NCBI GenBank assembly: GCA_963705515.1
Contig: CAVPJV010000002.1
Location: forward strand, 62,001 to 126,000
Source: Gaiellasilicea sp963705515
GTDB taxonomy: Bacteria; Actinomycetota; Thermoleophilia; Gaiellales; Gaiellaceae
DNA length: 64,000 nucleotides
Reading direction: 5' to 3'
In this document: positions 20,965-28,583 of the stretch, one piece after another
Layout: each line of letters starts with the position of its first letter
Position numbering within the stretch: the stretch's first letter is position 1
Program-made: the position numbers and the translations under genes
The notes under the pieces: model-generated
What the model was told of the DNA's origin: nothing
Databases searched by the model: none
What the model saw: only the letters and a program-made list of their open reading frames with translations

Positions 20965-21279
20965 CTACCGAGAGTAGACGCCAGGCAGGGGTTCCGCAAG
21001 CTCCCCGCCCGCCATGGCGGGCAACAGGATCACCGCGCTGCCGCCGACGGGCGTGTCCAGCCCTTCGCGCGTCCGGACGTCGTCGCGGCCGACATAGACG
21101 TTGACGAACGGCGTCAGCTCGCCCTGCTCGAACAACTGCGCCTCGAGGGACGGATACCGCGCGGTCATGTCCGCGAGCACTTCGCGCACGGTGTCGCCGC
21201 TCGCAAGCACCTGGCGCTGCCCGTCAACCTGGTCGCGCAGCATCGGCGGGATGCGCACCGGTGTCAGCGTGGAAGTCAC
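20965..21279 (-). CDS. MoaD/ThiS-family sulfur carrier protein with C-terminal tail
   Basis: Ubiquitin-like protein of 104 residues. Visible features are DTVREVLADMTARYPSLEAQ, the strand FVNVYVGRDDVR, GLDTPV, and AVILLPAMAGG ending at residues 91-92. In this family the Gly-Gly is adenylated and thiocarboxylated to deliver sulfur. Here a 12-residue tail (ELAEPLPGVYSR) follows it and would have to be removed first. The GTG start at 21279 keeps the first beta strand (STLTPVRIPP); an ATG at 21243 would lose it. It is probably co-transcribed with the threonine-synthase-like gene and diverges from DAHP synthase across 30 bases. Confidence 0.82.
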   Translation of the reverse strand: MTSTLTPVRIPPMLRDQVDGQRQVLASGDTVREVLADMTARYPSLEAQLFEQGELTPFVNVYVGRDDVRTREGLDTPVGGSAVILLPAMAGGELAEPLPGVYSR

Positions 21280-21293
21280 TTTACTTGGGACAG
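21279..21293 (+). promoter_or_regulatory. Candidate operator, copy 8 of shared motif (aroF side)
   Basis: CTTTACTTGGGACAG (11 of 15 matches to copy 3) fills half of the 30-base gap between the divergent sulfur carrier and DAHP synthase genes, 16 bases before the latter's ATG. It is followed by TACAC at 21294-21298, as if the motif had a longer spacer here. A weaker candidate (copy 7, at 19206) was not accepted. Confidence 0.4.
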
Positions 21294-21309
21294 TACACTC
21301 GTTCAGGCG

Positions 21310-22665
21310 ATGCACGTGACCGATCCCGCTTGGGCTCCGTCGGACTGGCGCGCGTACCCCGTTCGGCAACAGCCCGCCTGGCCGAGCCCTGCCGCCGCCG
21401 CCGCCGTCCTCGAGGAGCTGAGGGCGATGCCGCCGCTGGTCTTTGCGGGCGAGGCGCGCGATCTGGAAGCCGCGCTCGGCGAGGTCGCCCAGCAGCGGGC
21501 GTTCCTGCTCCAGGCGGGCGACTGCGCCGAGTCCTTTCGCGACTTCAGCGCCGTCTCGATTCGCGAGAAGCTGAAGATCTTCCTGCAGATGTCGGTCGTG
21601 ATGATCTACGGCTCCGGTCTGCCGCTCGTGAAGGTCGGCCGCATCGCCGGGCAGTTCGCGAAGCCGAGATCGGAGCCGACCGAGCGGGTGGGGGAGCTCG
21701 AGCTGCCGTCCTTCTTCGGCCACATCGTCAACGACGACGCGCCGACGGCTGCGGCGCGGACGCCCGATCCAGCCCGGCTCCTGCGGGCCTACCACCAGTC
21801 GGCGGCCACGCTCAACCTCGTGCGGGCGTTCACGAACGGGGGCTTCGCCGACCTCACCCAGGTGCACAGCTGGAATCAGGAATTCGTCGCCGACGCGCCC
21901 GAGGGCAAGCGCTACGAGGTGCTTGCTGCCGAGATCGAGCGTGCGCTCGACTTCGTCCGCGCCTGTGGGATCGACCTCGCGCAGGCGCAGCGCCTGCACC
22001 GCGTCGACCTCTGGACGAGCCACGAGGGGCTCGTGCTCGACTACGAGGAGGCCCTGACACGGCGGGACTCCCTGACCGGCGACTGGTACGACTGCTCCGC
22101 GCACATGCTCTGGATCGGCGAGCGGACGCGGCAGCTGGGCGGCGCGCACGTGGAGTTCTTCGCCCGCGTGCACAACCCGCTCGGGGTCAAGCTCGGGTCC
22201 TCGGCGACGGCAGACGAGGTCCTCGAGCTCTGCGAGGCGCTCAATCCGACGAGGCGGCCGGGACGGCTGACGCTGATCGTGCGGATGGGCGCGGAGCGCC
22301 TCGTCGACGCGCTGCCGCCGATCGTGCGAGCGGTCAGGGACTCGGGCCACCCGGTTGTCTGGGCGACGGACCCGATGCACGCGAACGTGTTCCGGACGCC
22401 GTCGGGCGTCAAGACCCGGAGCTTCGAGGCGATCATGGACGAGGTCGCCGCGTTCTTCTCCGTCTGCCGGAACGAGGGCGTCTGGCCGGGCGGAATTCAC
22501 ATCGAGTTCACGGGCGAGGACGTCACCGAGTGCCTGGGCGGCTCGGCGGAGGTGCTGGAGGAGGAGCTGACGATGCGCTACGAGAGCCTGTGCGATCCCC
22601 GGCTGAACGCGCGGCAGTCGCTCGACCTGGCCTTCCGCGCCGGCGAGCTGATGCGCGGCGACTGA
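21310..22665 (+). CDS. Class II 3-deoxy-7-phosphoheptulonate (DAHP) synthase
   Basis: First step of the shikimate pathway: PEP plus erythrose 4-phosphate. The 451 residues match the plant/actinobacterial class II family. Signatures are FLLQAGDCAESF near residue 75, MIYGSGLPLVKVGRIAGQFAKPRS, and HEGLVLDYE followed by HMLWIGERTRQLGGAHVEF. The late VVWATDPMHANVF and GGIHIEFTGEDVTECLGG provide metal and substrate ligands. It shares a 30-base promoter gap with the sulfur carrier gene and ends one base before the converging PEP carboxylase gene, so no terminator fits between them. Confidence 0.95.
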   Translation: MHVTDPAWAPSDWRAYPVRQQPAWPSPAAAAAVLEELRAMPPLVFAGEARDLEAALGEVAQQRAFLLQAGDCAESFRDFSAVSIREKLKIFLQMSVVMIYGSGLPLVKVGRIAGQFAKPRSEPTERVGELELPSFFGHIVNDDAPTAAARTPDPARLLRAYHQSAATLNLVRAFTNGGFADLTQVHSWNQEFVADAPEGKRYEVLAAEIERALDFVRACGIDLAQAQRLHRVDLWTSHEGLVLDYEEALTRRDSLTGDWYDCSAHMLWIGERTRQLGGAHVEFFARVHNPLGVKLGSSATADEVLELCEALNPTRRPGRLTLIVRMGAERLVDALPPIVRAVRDSGHPVVWATDPMHANVFRTPSGVKTRSFEAIMDEVAAFFSVCRNEGVWPGGIHIEFTGEDVTECLGGSAEVLEEELTMRYESLCDPRLNARQSLDLAFRAGELMRGD

Positions 22666-25095
22666 TCAGCCGGTGTTGCGGAGCGCGGCGGCGATGCCGG
22701 CGATCGACCGCAGCAGCGGCCGCGTGGCGCGCTCGTCACCGGCGCGGTGGGCTCGGAGCAGCTCGACCTGGATCGCGTTCATCGGGTCGACGTAGGGGTT
22801 CCGCAGCCGCACCGAGCGCTGGAGCACGGGATGGCGGTCCAGCAGCGCGTCGGCGTCGACGATCTCGAGCACCGCATCGACGGTGCGCCTGTGCTCGGCG
22901 GAGAGCTCGTCCCAGATGCGCTCCCGGTCGGCGCTCTGCGGCACGAGCTCGAGGTAGCCGGCGGCGATCTCGAAGCTCGACTTCGCGAGCGTCATCTCGA
23001 GGTTCTCCACCAGTGCCCGGAAGAACGGCCACTCCCGGTAGAGACGGCGCAGCCAGTGGAGCCGCTCGCCCTCGACGCCGTACTCCGCGAAGGCGGTGCC
23101 GCAGCCGTACCAGGACGGGAGCAGGCAGCGGTTCTGCGTCCACGCGAACACCCACGGGATCGCACGGAGCGCCTCGAGCTCGCCGTGGCCGGCAGCTTCG
23201 GGCCGCGACGCCGGGCGGGAGCCGATCTCGAGCAGCGCGAGCTCGTCCAGCGGGGTGAAGCTGCGGAAGAAGGGCGGAAAGGCGGGGTCGTCCCAGACCA
23301 GCCTGCGATAGGCGGCGAGCGAGGATGCGGCGAGCGTCGTCATCGTGTCGCGCGCACCCTCGTTCGGCGGTGCGAGCCCCGCGGCCTCGGGAAACACGGT
23401 GAGGAGCGTCGCCGCGACGGCCGCCTCGAGGTTCCGCTCTGCAAGCCCGGGGAGGCCGTACTTGAAGGCGATCGTCTCTCCCTGCTCGGTCAGCTGGAGC
23501 CTGCCCGCGACGGCGCCCGGTGGCTGCGCGAGCACGGCGGCGTACGTCGGCCCGCCGCCGCGGCCGGCCGAGCCGCCGCGGCCGTGGAAGATCGTCAGCT
23601 CGACGCCTCGCTCGTCCGCAAGCCCGACGAGCTCCTCCTGCGCGCGGTAGATCTCCCAGTTGGCGGCGAGATAGCCCCCGTCCTTGGCGGAGTCGGAGTA
23701 GCCGACCATCACCTCGAGCCGGGGTCTCGCGCCGGCATCGAGCAGCTCGCCCGCGAGCTCACGCGCGCCGCGCAGGTCGGCGATCGTCTCGAGCAAGGGC
23801 ACGGCGGGGACGTGCAGTCCTGCCTCGCGCGCGAGCAGCTCTGCGTCGAGAACGTCGCCGGCGCTCGCCGTCATCGAGACAATGACGCGGTCGATCGACC
23901 TCGGCCCGTGGCGCTCGCGCGCCGCGGCAGCTGCCGTGAGCGCATCGAGCACCGGTTTCGCCCGCTCCCGCACCTGCTCCGAGTGCACGCGCAGGTCGAG
24001 CGTCGCCACGTGCAGGCCGAAGACCTCGACGCGGCCCCTGAGGTCGGCCAGGGTGCCGTCGGCGACACGCGCCGCGCCGTGGTTGCGAAGAGCGGTGTCG
24101 ATCCGCTCGAGATCGCGGGCAAGCTCGTCGGCGTCGCCGTACTCGTCCGCGGCCAGCCGCTCCCAGATCTGCACGAGGGCGCTTCGGTACGGCTCGTCGC
24201 TCGACGGGTCGAGCTCCGGGACCGGCCCGACGAGCTCGGTGGACATGCCCCAGGCGGAGCCGAGCGCGCGCACATCGCGGCGCAGGAGCTCGCGCGCGAG
24301 CGTGCGGGCTCGCTCGAGCGCCTCGACGATCGTCTCCGCCCCTGCGTTCGGGTTGCCGTCCATGTCGCCGCCGATCCAGCTGCCAAGCCGGAGCGGGGGC
24401 GGCGCGCCGGGAATCGCGTCGTCCAGCTCGCGGAGGAGCCGCGGCAGCGCCTGCCACAGGCTGGCCTCGACGAACCAGAGGCCGTTGCGGACCTCGTCGA
24501 CGACGCGCGGCCGCCGCGACCGCACCTCGTCCGTCTGCCAGAGGAGGGTCACCTCCTCGGCGATCTGCTCCTGGACTCGCCGCCGAGTCGAGTGCGGCAG
24601 CTCGGGGTCGTCGAGGCGGCGCAGCCCCGTCGCCAGCCGCTGGTGCGCCTGGAGGATCGTCCTGCGGGTCGCCTCCGTCGGGTGGGCGGTCAGCACCGGG
24701 CGGACCTCGAGCCGCGCGGCCGCCGCGCGCAACTCGTCGTCGCCGATCCCGGCCTCCCGTAGCTGCGTGACGGCGGCGGCGAGCGACTCCCGCGGCACCC
24801 GGCCTTCGTGCTCGTACTGCCGCCGGCGTCGCAGCCGGTGGTGCTGCTCCGCGATGTTCGCCAGCTGGAAGAAGAGCGAGAACGCCCGCAGCACCGCGGA
24901 CTGCCGCGCCAGGTCGAGCCCGCGAATCGTCTGCTCGAGCGCGGCGCGATCACCTGTCTCACGCGCCTCGCGGGCGAGCCGGCGGATCCGCTCCTCGAGC
25001 TCGAGCAGTTCCTCGCCCTCCTGCTCGACGATCACCTGCCCGAGCACGTCGCCGAGCAGGCGGACGTTTGCCCGAAGCTGCGCCTCGGCCGCCAC
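22666..25095 (-). CDS. ppc: Phosphoenolpyruvate carboxylase
   Basis: Anaplerotic carboxylation of PEP to oxaloacetate. The catalytic residues are in place: H138 in LTAHPTEATRRT, GSWIGGDMDGNPN, VMVGYSDSAKDGGYLAANW, and FHGRGGSAGRGGGP. The C-terminus LRNTG is the usual terminal motif. At 809 residues it is somewhat shorter than typical bacterial enzymes. The GTG start at 25095 was chosen because it follows the SDR stop by two bases and starts right at the family N-terminus (AQLRANVRLLGDVLGQVI). It is probably co-transcribed with the upstream SDR gene. Confidence 0.95.
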   Translation of the reverse strand: MAAEAQLRANVRLLGDVLGQVIVEQEGEELLELEERIRRLAREARETGDRAALEQTIRGLDLARQSAVLRAFSLFFQLANIAEQHHRLRRRRQYEHEGRVPRESLAAAVTQLREAGIGDDELRAAAARLEVRPVLTAHPTEATRRTILQAHQRLATGLRRLDDPELPHSTRRRVQEQIAEEVTLLWQTDEVRSRRPRVVDEVRNGLWFVEASLWQALPRLLRELDDAIPGAPPPLRLGSWIGGDMDGNPNAGAETIVEALERARTLARELLRRDVRALGSAWGMSTELVGPVPELDPSSDEPYRSALVQIWERLAADEYGDADELARDLERIDTALRNHGAARVADGTLADLRGRVEVFGLHVATLDLRVHSEQVRERAKPVLDALTAAAAARERHGPRSIDRVIVSMTASAGDVLDAELLAREAGLHVPAVPLLETIADLRGARELAGELLDAGARPRLEVMVGYSDSAKDGGYLAANWEIYRAQEELVGLADERGVELTIFHGRGGSAGRGGGPTYAAVLAQPPGAVAGRLQLTEQGETIAFKYGLPGLAERNLEAAVAATLLTVFPEAAGLAPPNEGARDTMTTLAASSLAAYRRLVWDDPAFPPFFRSFTPLDELALLEIGSRPASRPEAAGHGELEALRAIPWVFAWTQNRCLLPSWYGCGTAFAEYGVEGERLHWLRRLYREWPFFRALVENLEMTLAKSSFEIAAGYLELVPQSADRERIWDELSAEHRRTVDAVLEIVDADALLDRHPVLQRSVRLRNPYVDPMNAIQVELLRAHRAGDERATRPLLRSIAGIAAALRNTG

Positions 25096-25097
25096 GG

Positions 25098-25886
25098 TCA
25101 GCGCGCGGTCCAGCCGCCGTCGATCACGAGCGTCTCGCCGGTGATCAGGGAGGCGGCGGGCGAGCAGAGGAAGACGACGGCGCCGGCGACGTCGTCGGGC
25201 TCCCCGATGCGGTGCAGCGCGGCGATGCGCTCCTCCACGTCGGCGCGGAACCCGGGATCCGAGAGCGCCTGCTCCGTGCCCGGCGTGCGGACGAACGTCG
25301 GCGCGACCGCATTGACGTTGATCCCGTGCCCGCCCCATTCCACCGCGAGGCAGCGCGTCAGGTGCGAGACGGCCGCCTTGGTCATGCAGTAGACCGATTC
25401 GCCGGGCAAGGCGACCAGCGCCGCCTGCGAGGACACGTTGACGATCCGACCGAAGCCGCGCTCCTGCATCGGCGTGAAGGCGGCGCGGCAGGCGAAGAAC
25501 GTGCCCTTCAGGTTCACGTCGACCGTCTGCGCGAAGTCGGGGACGGAGACGAGCTCGGCGGGGACGAGGCCCGCGCCTCCGCCGGCGTTGTTCACGAGCA
25601 CGTCGAGCGAGCCGAGCTCGTCGACCGTGGCCGTGACGGCTGCCTCGATCTCGTCGAGCCGCGTGACGTCCATCTGCAGCGGCAGCGCTCGCCGCCCGAG
25701 CGCGCGGATCTCGTCCGCGAGCCCCCCGTCGCGCGACACGTCCCGGAGGCCGAGCACGACGTCGGCGCCGGCCTCCGCGAGTGCCAGCGCAATCGCACGG
25801 CCGAGGCCGCGCGCCGCTCCCGTGACGAGAGCAGTGCGCCCGCCGAGGTCGAACCGGCCCGAGGGGTCGTGCGCCACCGGCGTCAT
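25098..25886 (-). CDS. Short-chain dehydrogenase/reductase
   Basis: Classical SDR of 262 residues. The NAD(P) motif is VTGAARGLGRAIA (about 20-32). NNAG follows LDVLV. The catalytic Ser is in NVSSQAALV and the Tyr-Lys pair in SVYCMTKAAV. The C-terminal SLITGETLVIDGGWT is typical of 3-ketoacyl reductase or sugar dehydrogenase branches. The substrate cannot be assigned. It begins right after the ANTAR regulator stop, which suggests co-transcription with that gene and ppc. Confidence 0.85.
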   Translation of the reverse strand: MTPVAHDPSGRFDLGGRTALVTGAARGLGRAIALALAEAGADVVLGLRDVSRDGGLADEIRALGRRALPLQMDVTRLDEIEAAVTATVDELGSLDVLVNNAGGGAGLVPAELVSVPDFAQTVDVNLKGTFFACRAAFTPMQERGFGRIVNVSSQAALVALPGESVYCMTKAAVSHLTRCLAVEWGGHGINVNAVAPTFVRTPGTEQALSDPGFRADVEERIAALHRIGEPDDVAGAVVFLCSPAASLITGETLVIDGGWTAR

Positions 25887-26453
25887 CTAACCATCGAAGG
25901 CCTGGACGAGCGCCTCGGCGATGAACTTCATCGTCCGGCCCGACGTCTGGCTCGCAGTGCGCAGGCGGACGAACGCCTCGGCCTCGGTCAGACCCTCCTT
26001 CTCCATCAGGATCCCCTTCGCGCGTTCGATCGCCTTCCGCGCCTCGAGCGCTTCGGCGAGCGAGTCGGCCTCTCCGCGAACTGCCTGAAGCTCGGAGAAG
26101 CGCGCCCGCGCCGCATGGATCGCAGGGACGAGGTCCTGCTCGCGGAACGGCTTGACGAGGTAGGCGAAGACACCGACCTCGATCGCACGCGCCACGAGGT
26201 CCTCCTCGTCGTACGCGGTCAGCATCACGATCGGGATCGGGCGCTCGTGGAGGATCTTGCGTGCAGCGTCGATGCCGTCGAGCCGCGGCATCTTGACGTC
26301 GAGGATGGCGAGGTCGGGACACTCGCTCCGCGCCAGCTCGACCGCTTCCTCACCGTCGCGGGCGGCGGCGACCACGTCGAAGCCGGCGTCCTGGAGCAAC
26401 CCCTGCAGGTCGAGCCTGATCACCGTCTCGTCTTCCGCAACCAGCACTCGCAT
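25887..26453 (-). CDS. ANTAR-domain response regulator (RNA-binding antiterminator)
   Basis: Receiver domain at about 1-120 with phospho-acceptor D52 in LAILDVKMPRLDG and the conserved YLVKPF lysine. A helical linker follows, then a C-terminal ANTAR domain (about 125-185, KAIERAKGILMEKEGLTEAEAF). The layout (188 residues) is that of PdtaR/EutV-type regulators. These dimerise on phosphorylation and bind tandem hexaloop hairpins in nascent RNA to stop termination. Its own leader contains such hairpins over a terminator (26481-26547), so it probably controls itself. No partner histidine kinase is encoded in the window. Confidence 0.92.
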   Translation of the reverse strand: MRVLVAEDETVIRLDLQGLLQDAGFDVVAAARDGEEAVELARSECPDLAILDVKMPRLDGIDAARKILHERPIPIVMLTAYDEEDLVARAIEVGVFAYLVKPFREQDLVPAIHAARARFSELQAVRGEADSLAEALEARKAIERAKGILMEKEGLTEAEAFVRLRTASQTSGRTMKFIAEALVQAFDG

Positions 26454-26480
26454 CTCGGCACCTCCGTTCGTCGGTCCAAC

Positions 26481-26516
26481 AAAAAAGCCCCCGCGGGCCC
26501 GGTGGGCTGCGGAGGC
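26481..26516 (-). terminator. Intrinsic terminator in the ANTAR gene leader
   Basis: On the minus strand GCCTCCGC pairs with GCGGGGGC (8 bp, one G-U) and is followed directly by six T residues. It ends 27 bases before the ANTAR ATG, in the same direction. The 5' arm shares GCCTC with the 3' arm of the second hexaloop hairpin, so the two structures are mutually exclusive. Confidence 0.85.
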
Positions 26517-26547
26517 GACGTTGCCTCACCGGTCGCGGTCGTTCGCG
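26512..26547 (-). ncRNA. ANTAR-target tandem hexaloop RNA element
   Basis: Two adjacent hairpins are read on the minus strand. The first is CGCG-AACGAC-CGCG (26534-26547), the second GAGGC-AACGTC-GCCTC (26512-26527), with six bases between. Both six-base loops have A at position 1 and G at position 4, the invariant bases of ANTAR target RNAs. The second hairpin overlaps the terminator at 26481-26516. This matches the known dual-hairpin antitermination layout. Confidence 0.85.
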
Positions 26548-26648
26548 CCCGGCGTGCTGCGATGCTACCTTCGGAGCGGGTGGTCTTCGCTGACGAGCCA
26601 CCCGAGAGGCGACGCGGCCTTCCCCTGTAACCCGAGGAAAGGTGCGTC

Positions 26649-26987
26649 ATGCAAGCTCTGCAGGTGCCCGAGTATCTCGGCGTGCGTCACATCCTGACCG
26701 CGCCGCAGCTCGTGCCGAGAACGGCGCCGTACATCGGCGAGCGTGACTTCGACTTCGGCGGGCTGTACGAGCAGGCCGCGACGATGTCGGGCGGCGAGAA
26801 GCTCCTCGTCCGGATCGCGGCCGATCTCTGGAACGCCGGCGGCGACGTCAAGCTCTCCGACGTCGTGCGCCGCCTCGACTGGACGAACTTCGAGCGTGTC
26901 GTCCAGGGCTTCCAGCTCGCTCGCGGTTCGTTTCCATGGGGCCTCGTCGACGGGTTGGCCCGCGACGAGGAGGAGTTCGCGGCCTAG
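26649..26987 (+). CDS. Small conserved-looking hypothetical protein
   Basis: A 112-residue protein I do not recognise. It is rich in charged and aromatic residues, without signal peptide, membrane segment or cysteine pairs. The C-terminal half (LSDVVRRLDWTNFERVVQGF, then LARGSFPWGLVDGL) looks like a compact helical fold. Shine-Dalgarno GAGGAAAGG lies about seven bases before the ATG, which supports real translation. It diverges from the ANTAR regulator and converges on carbonic anhydrase, separated by a strong hairpin. No function is assigned. Confidence 0.6.
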   Translation: MQALQVPEYLGVRHILTAPQLVPRTAPYIGERDFDFGGLYEQAATMSGGEKLLVRIAADLWNAGGDVKLSDVVRRLDWTNFERVVQGFQLARGSFPWGLVDGLARDEEEFAA

Positions 26988-26996
26988 GTGCTGCCT

Positions 26997-27032
26997 CGCG
27001 GGTGGCGGTGCTCGAGGGCGCCGCCACCCGCG
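26997..27032. terminator. Bidirectional hairpin between converging genes
   Basis: A perfect 12-bp GC stem (core arms GCGGGTGGCGG at 26998-27008 and CCGCCACCCGC at 27021-27031, plus one outer pair) with a 12-base loop. It sits between the small hypothetical gene and the converging carbonic anhydrase gene. There is no T-tract, but position and strength suggest a two-way terminator. Confidence 0.5.
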
Positions 27033-27041
27033 GTGGATGGG

Positions 27042-27620
27042 TCATGCTGCGCGGCCGGCCGTGGTTGCTCCTGCGACTTCGTTCAGGCGGCCGGTCTCGA
27101 CGTCGTAGAGGTAGCCGTAGACCGGGATCCGGGCCGGGACGAGCGGGTGTGTGCGGATCCTCGTGACGTCGTCGACGACGCTCTGCTCGGCGTCGGCAAT
27201 GGTGAGCCAGTCGATGTCGCGGCCCTCCTCGGAGCCGGGTCCGGCGCCGACATCCCGGAATCCGTCCGAGCCGAGCTCGGCGGTCTCGAGGCTCTGCGCG
27301 AGCAGCGTTCCCATCTGCGGGCTGTCGAAGAACTCCATCCCGCAGTTGGTGTGGTGGATGACGAACCACTCCTGGGTGCCGAGGAGCTTGTAGGAGATCA
27401 CGAGCGACCTGATCGCGTCGTCGCTCGCTCGGCCGCCTGCGTTCCGGATCACATGCGCGTCGCCCTCGCTCAGGCCTGCGTACTTGGCTGGGTCGAGGCG
27501 GGCGTCCATGCAGGTGAGGATCGCGAAGCGGCGCGCAGGCGGCAGGGCAAGCTCGCTCTTGGCGCCGAACGAGGATGCGTACTGCTCGTTCGCGGACAGG
27601 ACCTCATCGACAACGGCCAT
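27042..27620 (-). CDS. Beta-class carbonic anhydrase
   Basis: Interconverts CO2 and bicarbonate. The protein has 192 residues. Zinc ligands are visible: C37 with D39 and R41 in TCMDARLDP, and H90 and C93 in HHTNCGM. The ATG at 27620 is chosen over upstream codons because AAGGAGG precedes it by eight bases. It could supply bicarbonate to the PEP carboxylase nearby, but they are separate transcripts. A relaxed beta-CA relative without hydratase activity cannot be excluded. Confidence 0.88.
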   Translation of the reverse strand: MAVVDEVLSANEQYASSFGAKSELALPPARRFAILTCMDARLDPAKYAGLSEGDAHVIRNAGGRASDDAIRSLVISYKLLGTQEWFVIHHTNCGMEFFDSPQMGTLLAQSLETAELGSDGFRDVGAGPGSEEGRDIDWLTIADAEQSVVDDVTRIRTHPLVPARIPVYGYLYDVETGRLNEVAGATTAGRAA

Positions 27621-27698
27621 GGTGCTCCTCCTTGCGTCGGGGGTACCTGCCTCAACGCGCCCCGAGCCCGAATCCATTCCCCTGTCGGGATCGAACCG

Positions 27699-28583
27699 CT
27701 AGGTGACGGCGTTCGGCGGCCGCCGCTTCGAGATCAGCACGCTTCGGAGCGCCTCCACCGCCAGCATTCCCATCGCCTCTCTCGTCGCGCGCGTCCCACT
27801 GCCGATGTGCGGTGTGAGGACGACCTGGTCGAGCGACAGCAACCCTTCGCTGACGGTCGGCTCGAACTCGAAGACGTCCAGCGCGGCTCCTGCGATGACC
27901 CCGGTGGTCAGGGCTTCGACGAGAGCCCGCTCGTCCACGATCGGCCCCCGAGCGGTGTTGACCAACACCGCCGAGCTCTTCATGGCCGCCAGGGCACTCT
28001 CGCCGATGAGGTGGTGAGTCTCCGGGGTCAACGGACAGTGGAGGCTCACGACGTCGGCGCTCGCCAGCAGCTCCGCCAGCGAGTCGTTTCGGCCGGCGAA
28101 GACTGCGTGCGCTCCGAACGCCTCCGCCAGGCGTGCCGTCTCCCGGCCGATCCGGCCGGGGCCGACGATGCCGATCGTCTTGCCGTCGAGTCCCTCGCCG
28201 AGCATGAACTCGAGTGAGAACGACCACGGCGACCGCGAGCGGACGAACCGGTCGCCCTCGACGACCCGGCGGAGGAGAGCGAGCGTGGCGGTGATTGCGA
28301 GCTCGGCGGTCGTCTTCGTCAGCACGTCGGGTGTGTTGGCGACCACGATGCCCCGGCGCCGTGCCGCGTCCAGGTCGATGTTGTTGACGCCGACGCCGTA
28401 GTTCGCCACCACCTCCAGCTGTGGGCCGGCTCGCTCCAGGTACGTGGCGTCGACGACGGTCGTGATCAGCGCCAGCACTCCCTCCGCGCCTTCCGGATCC
28501 GAGACGAGGTCGAAGTCCCGCTCGAGCGCGTCTTCGATGCGCCTCGGCACCGGGCCGGTCACGTGCACGCGCCGCCGACTCAC
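27699..28583 (-). CDS. D-isomer 2-hydroxyacid dehydrogenase
   Basis: NAD(P)-dependent oxidoreductase of 294 residues, related to glyoxylate/hydroxypyruvate reductases. Motifs are NYGVGVNNIDLDAARRRG, the Rossmann loop GIVGPGRIGRETA, NTARGPIVDERAL with the catalytic Arg, the AALDVFEFEP Glu, and the His in LTPHIGSGT. The GTG start at 28583 overlaps the stop of the epimerase gene (GTGA). It is the last gene of the leftward catabolic block that begins at 34694. A role in handling a 2-oxo or 2-hydroxy acid from that block is likely, but the substrate is unknown. Confidence 0.87.
   Translation of the reverse strand: MSRRRVHVTGPVPRRIEDALERDFDLVSDPEGAEGVLALITTVVDATYLERAGPQLEVVANYGVGVNNIDLDAARRRGIVVANTPDVLTKTTAELAITATLALLRRVVEGDRFVRSRSPWSFSLEFMLGEGLDGKTIGIVGPGRIGRETARLAEAFGAHAVFAGRNDSLAELLASADVVSLHCPLTPETHHLIGESALAAMKSSAVLVNTARGPIVDERALVEALTTGVIAGAALDVFEFEPTVSEGLLSLDQVVLTPHIGSGTRATREAMGMLAVEALRSVLISKRRPPNAVT

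Noticed and set aside
20965..22500. Long antisense frame opposite DAHP synthase
   Set aside because: A GC-rich shadow of low-complexity Arg/Glu/Val composition; only its last 104 codons (the sulfur carrier) form a recognisable protein. The same applies to other long antisense and out-of-frame stretches in the window.
26481..26516. Ordinary terminator for an upstream leftward gene
   Set aside because: The nearest leftward gene upstream (carbonic anhydrase) already has its own hairpin, and a rightward gene lies between. The overlap with hexaloop hairpins fits attenuation of the ANTAR gene itself.
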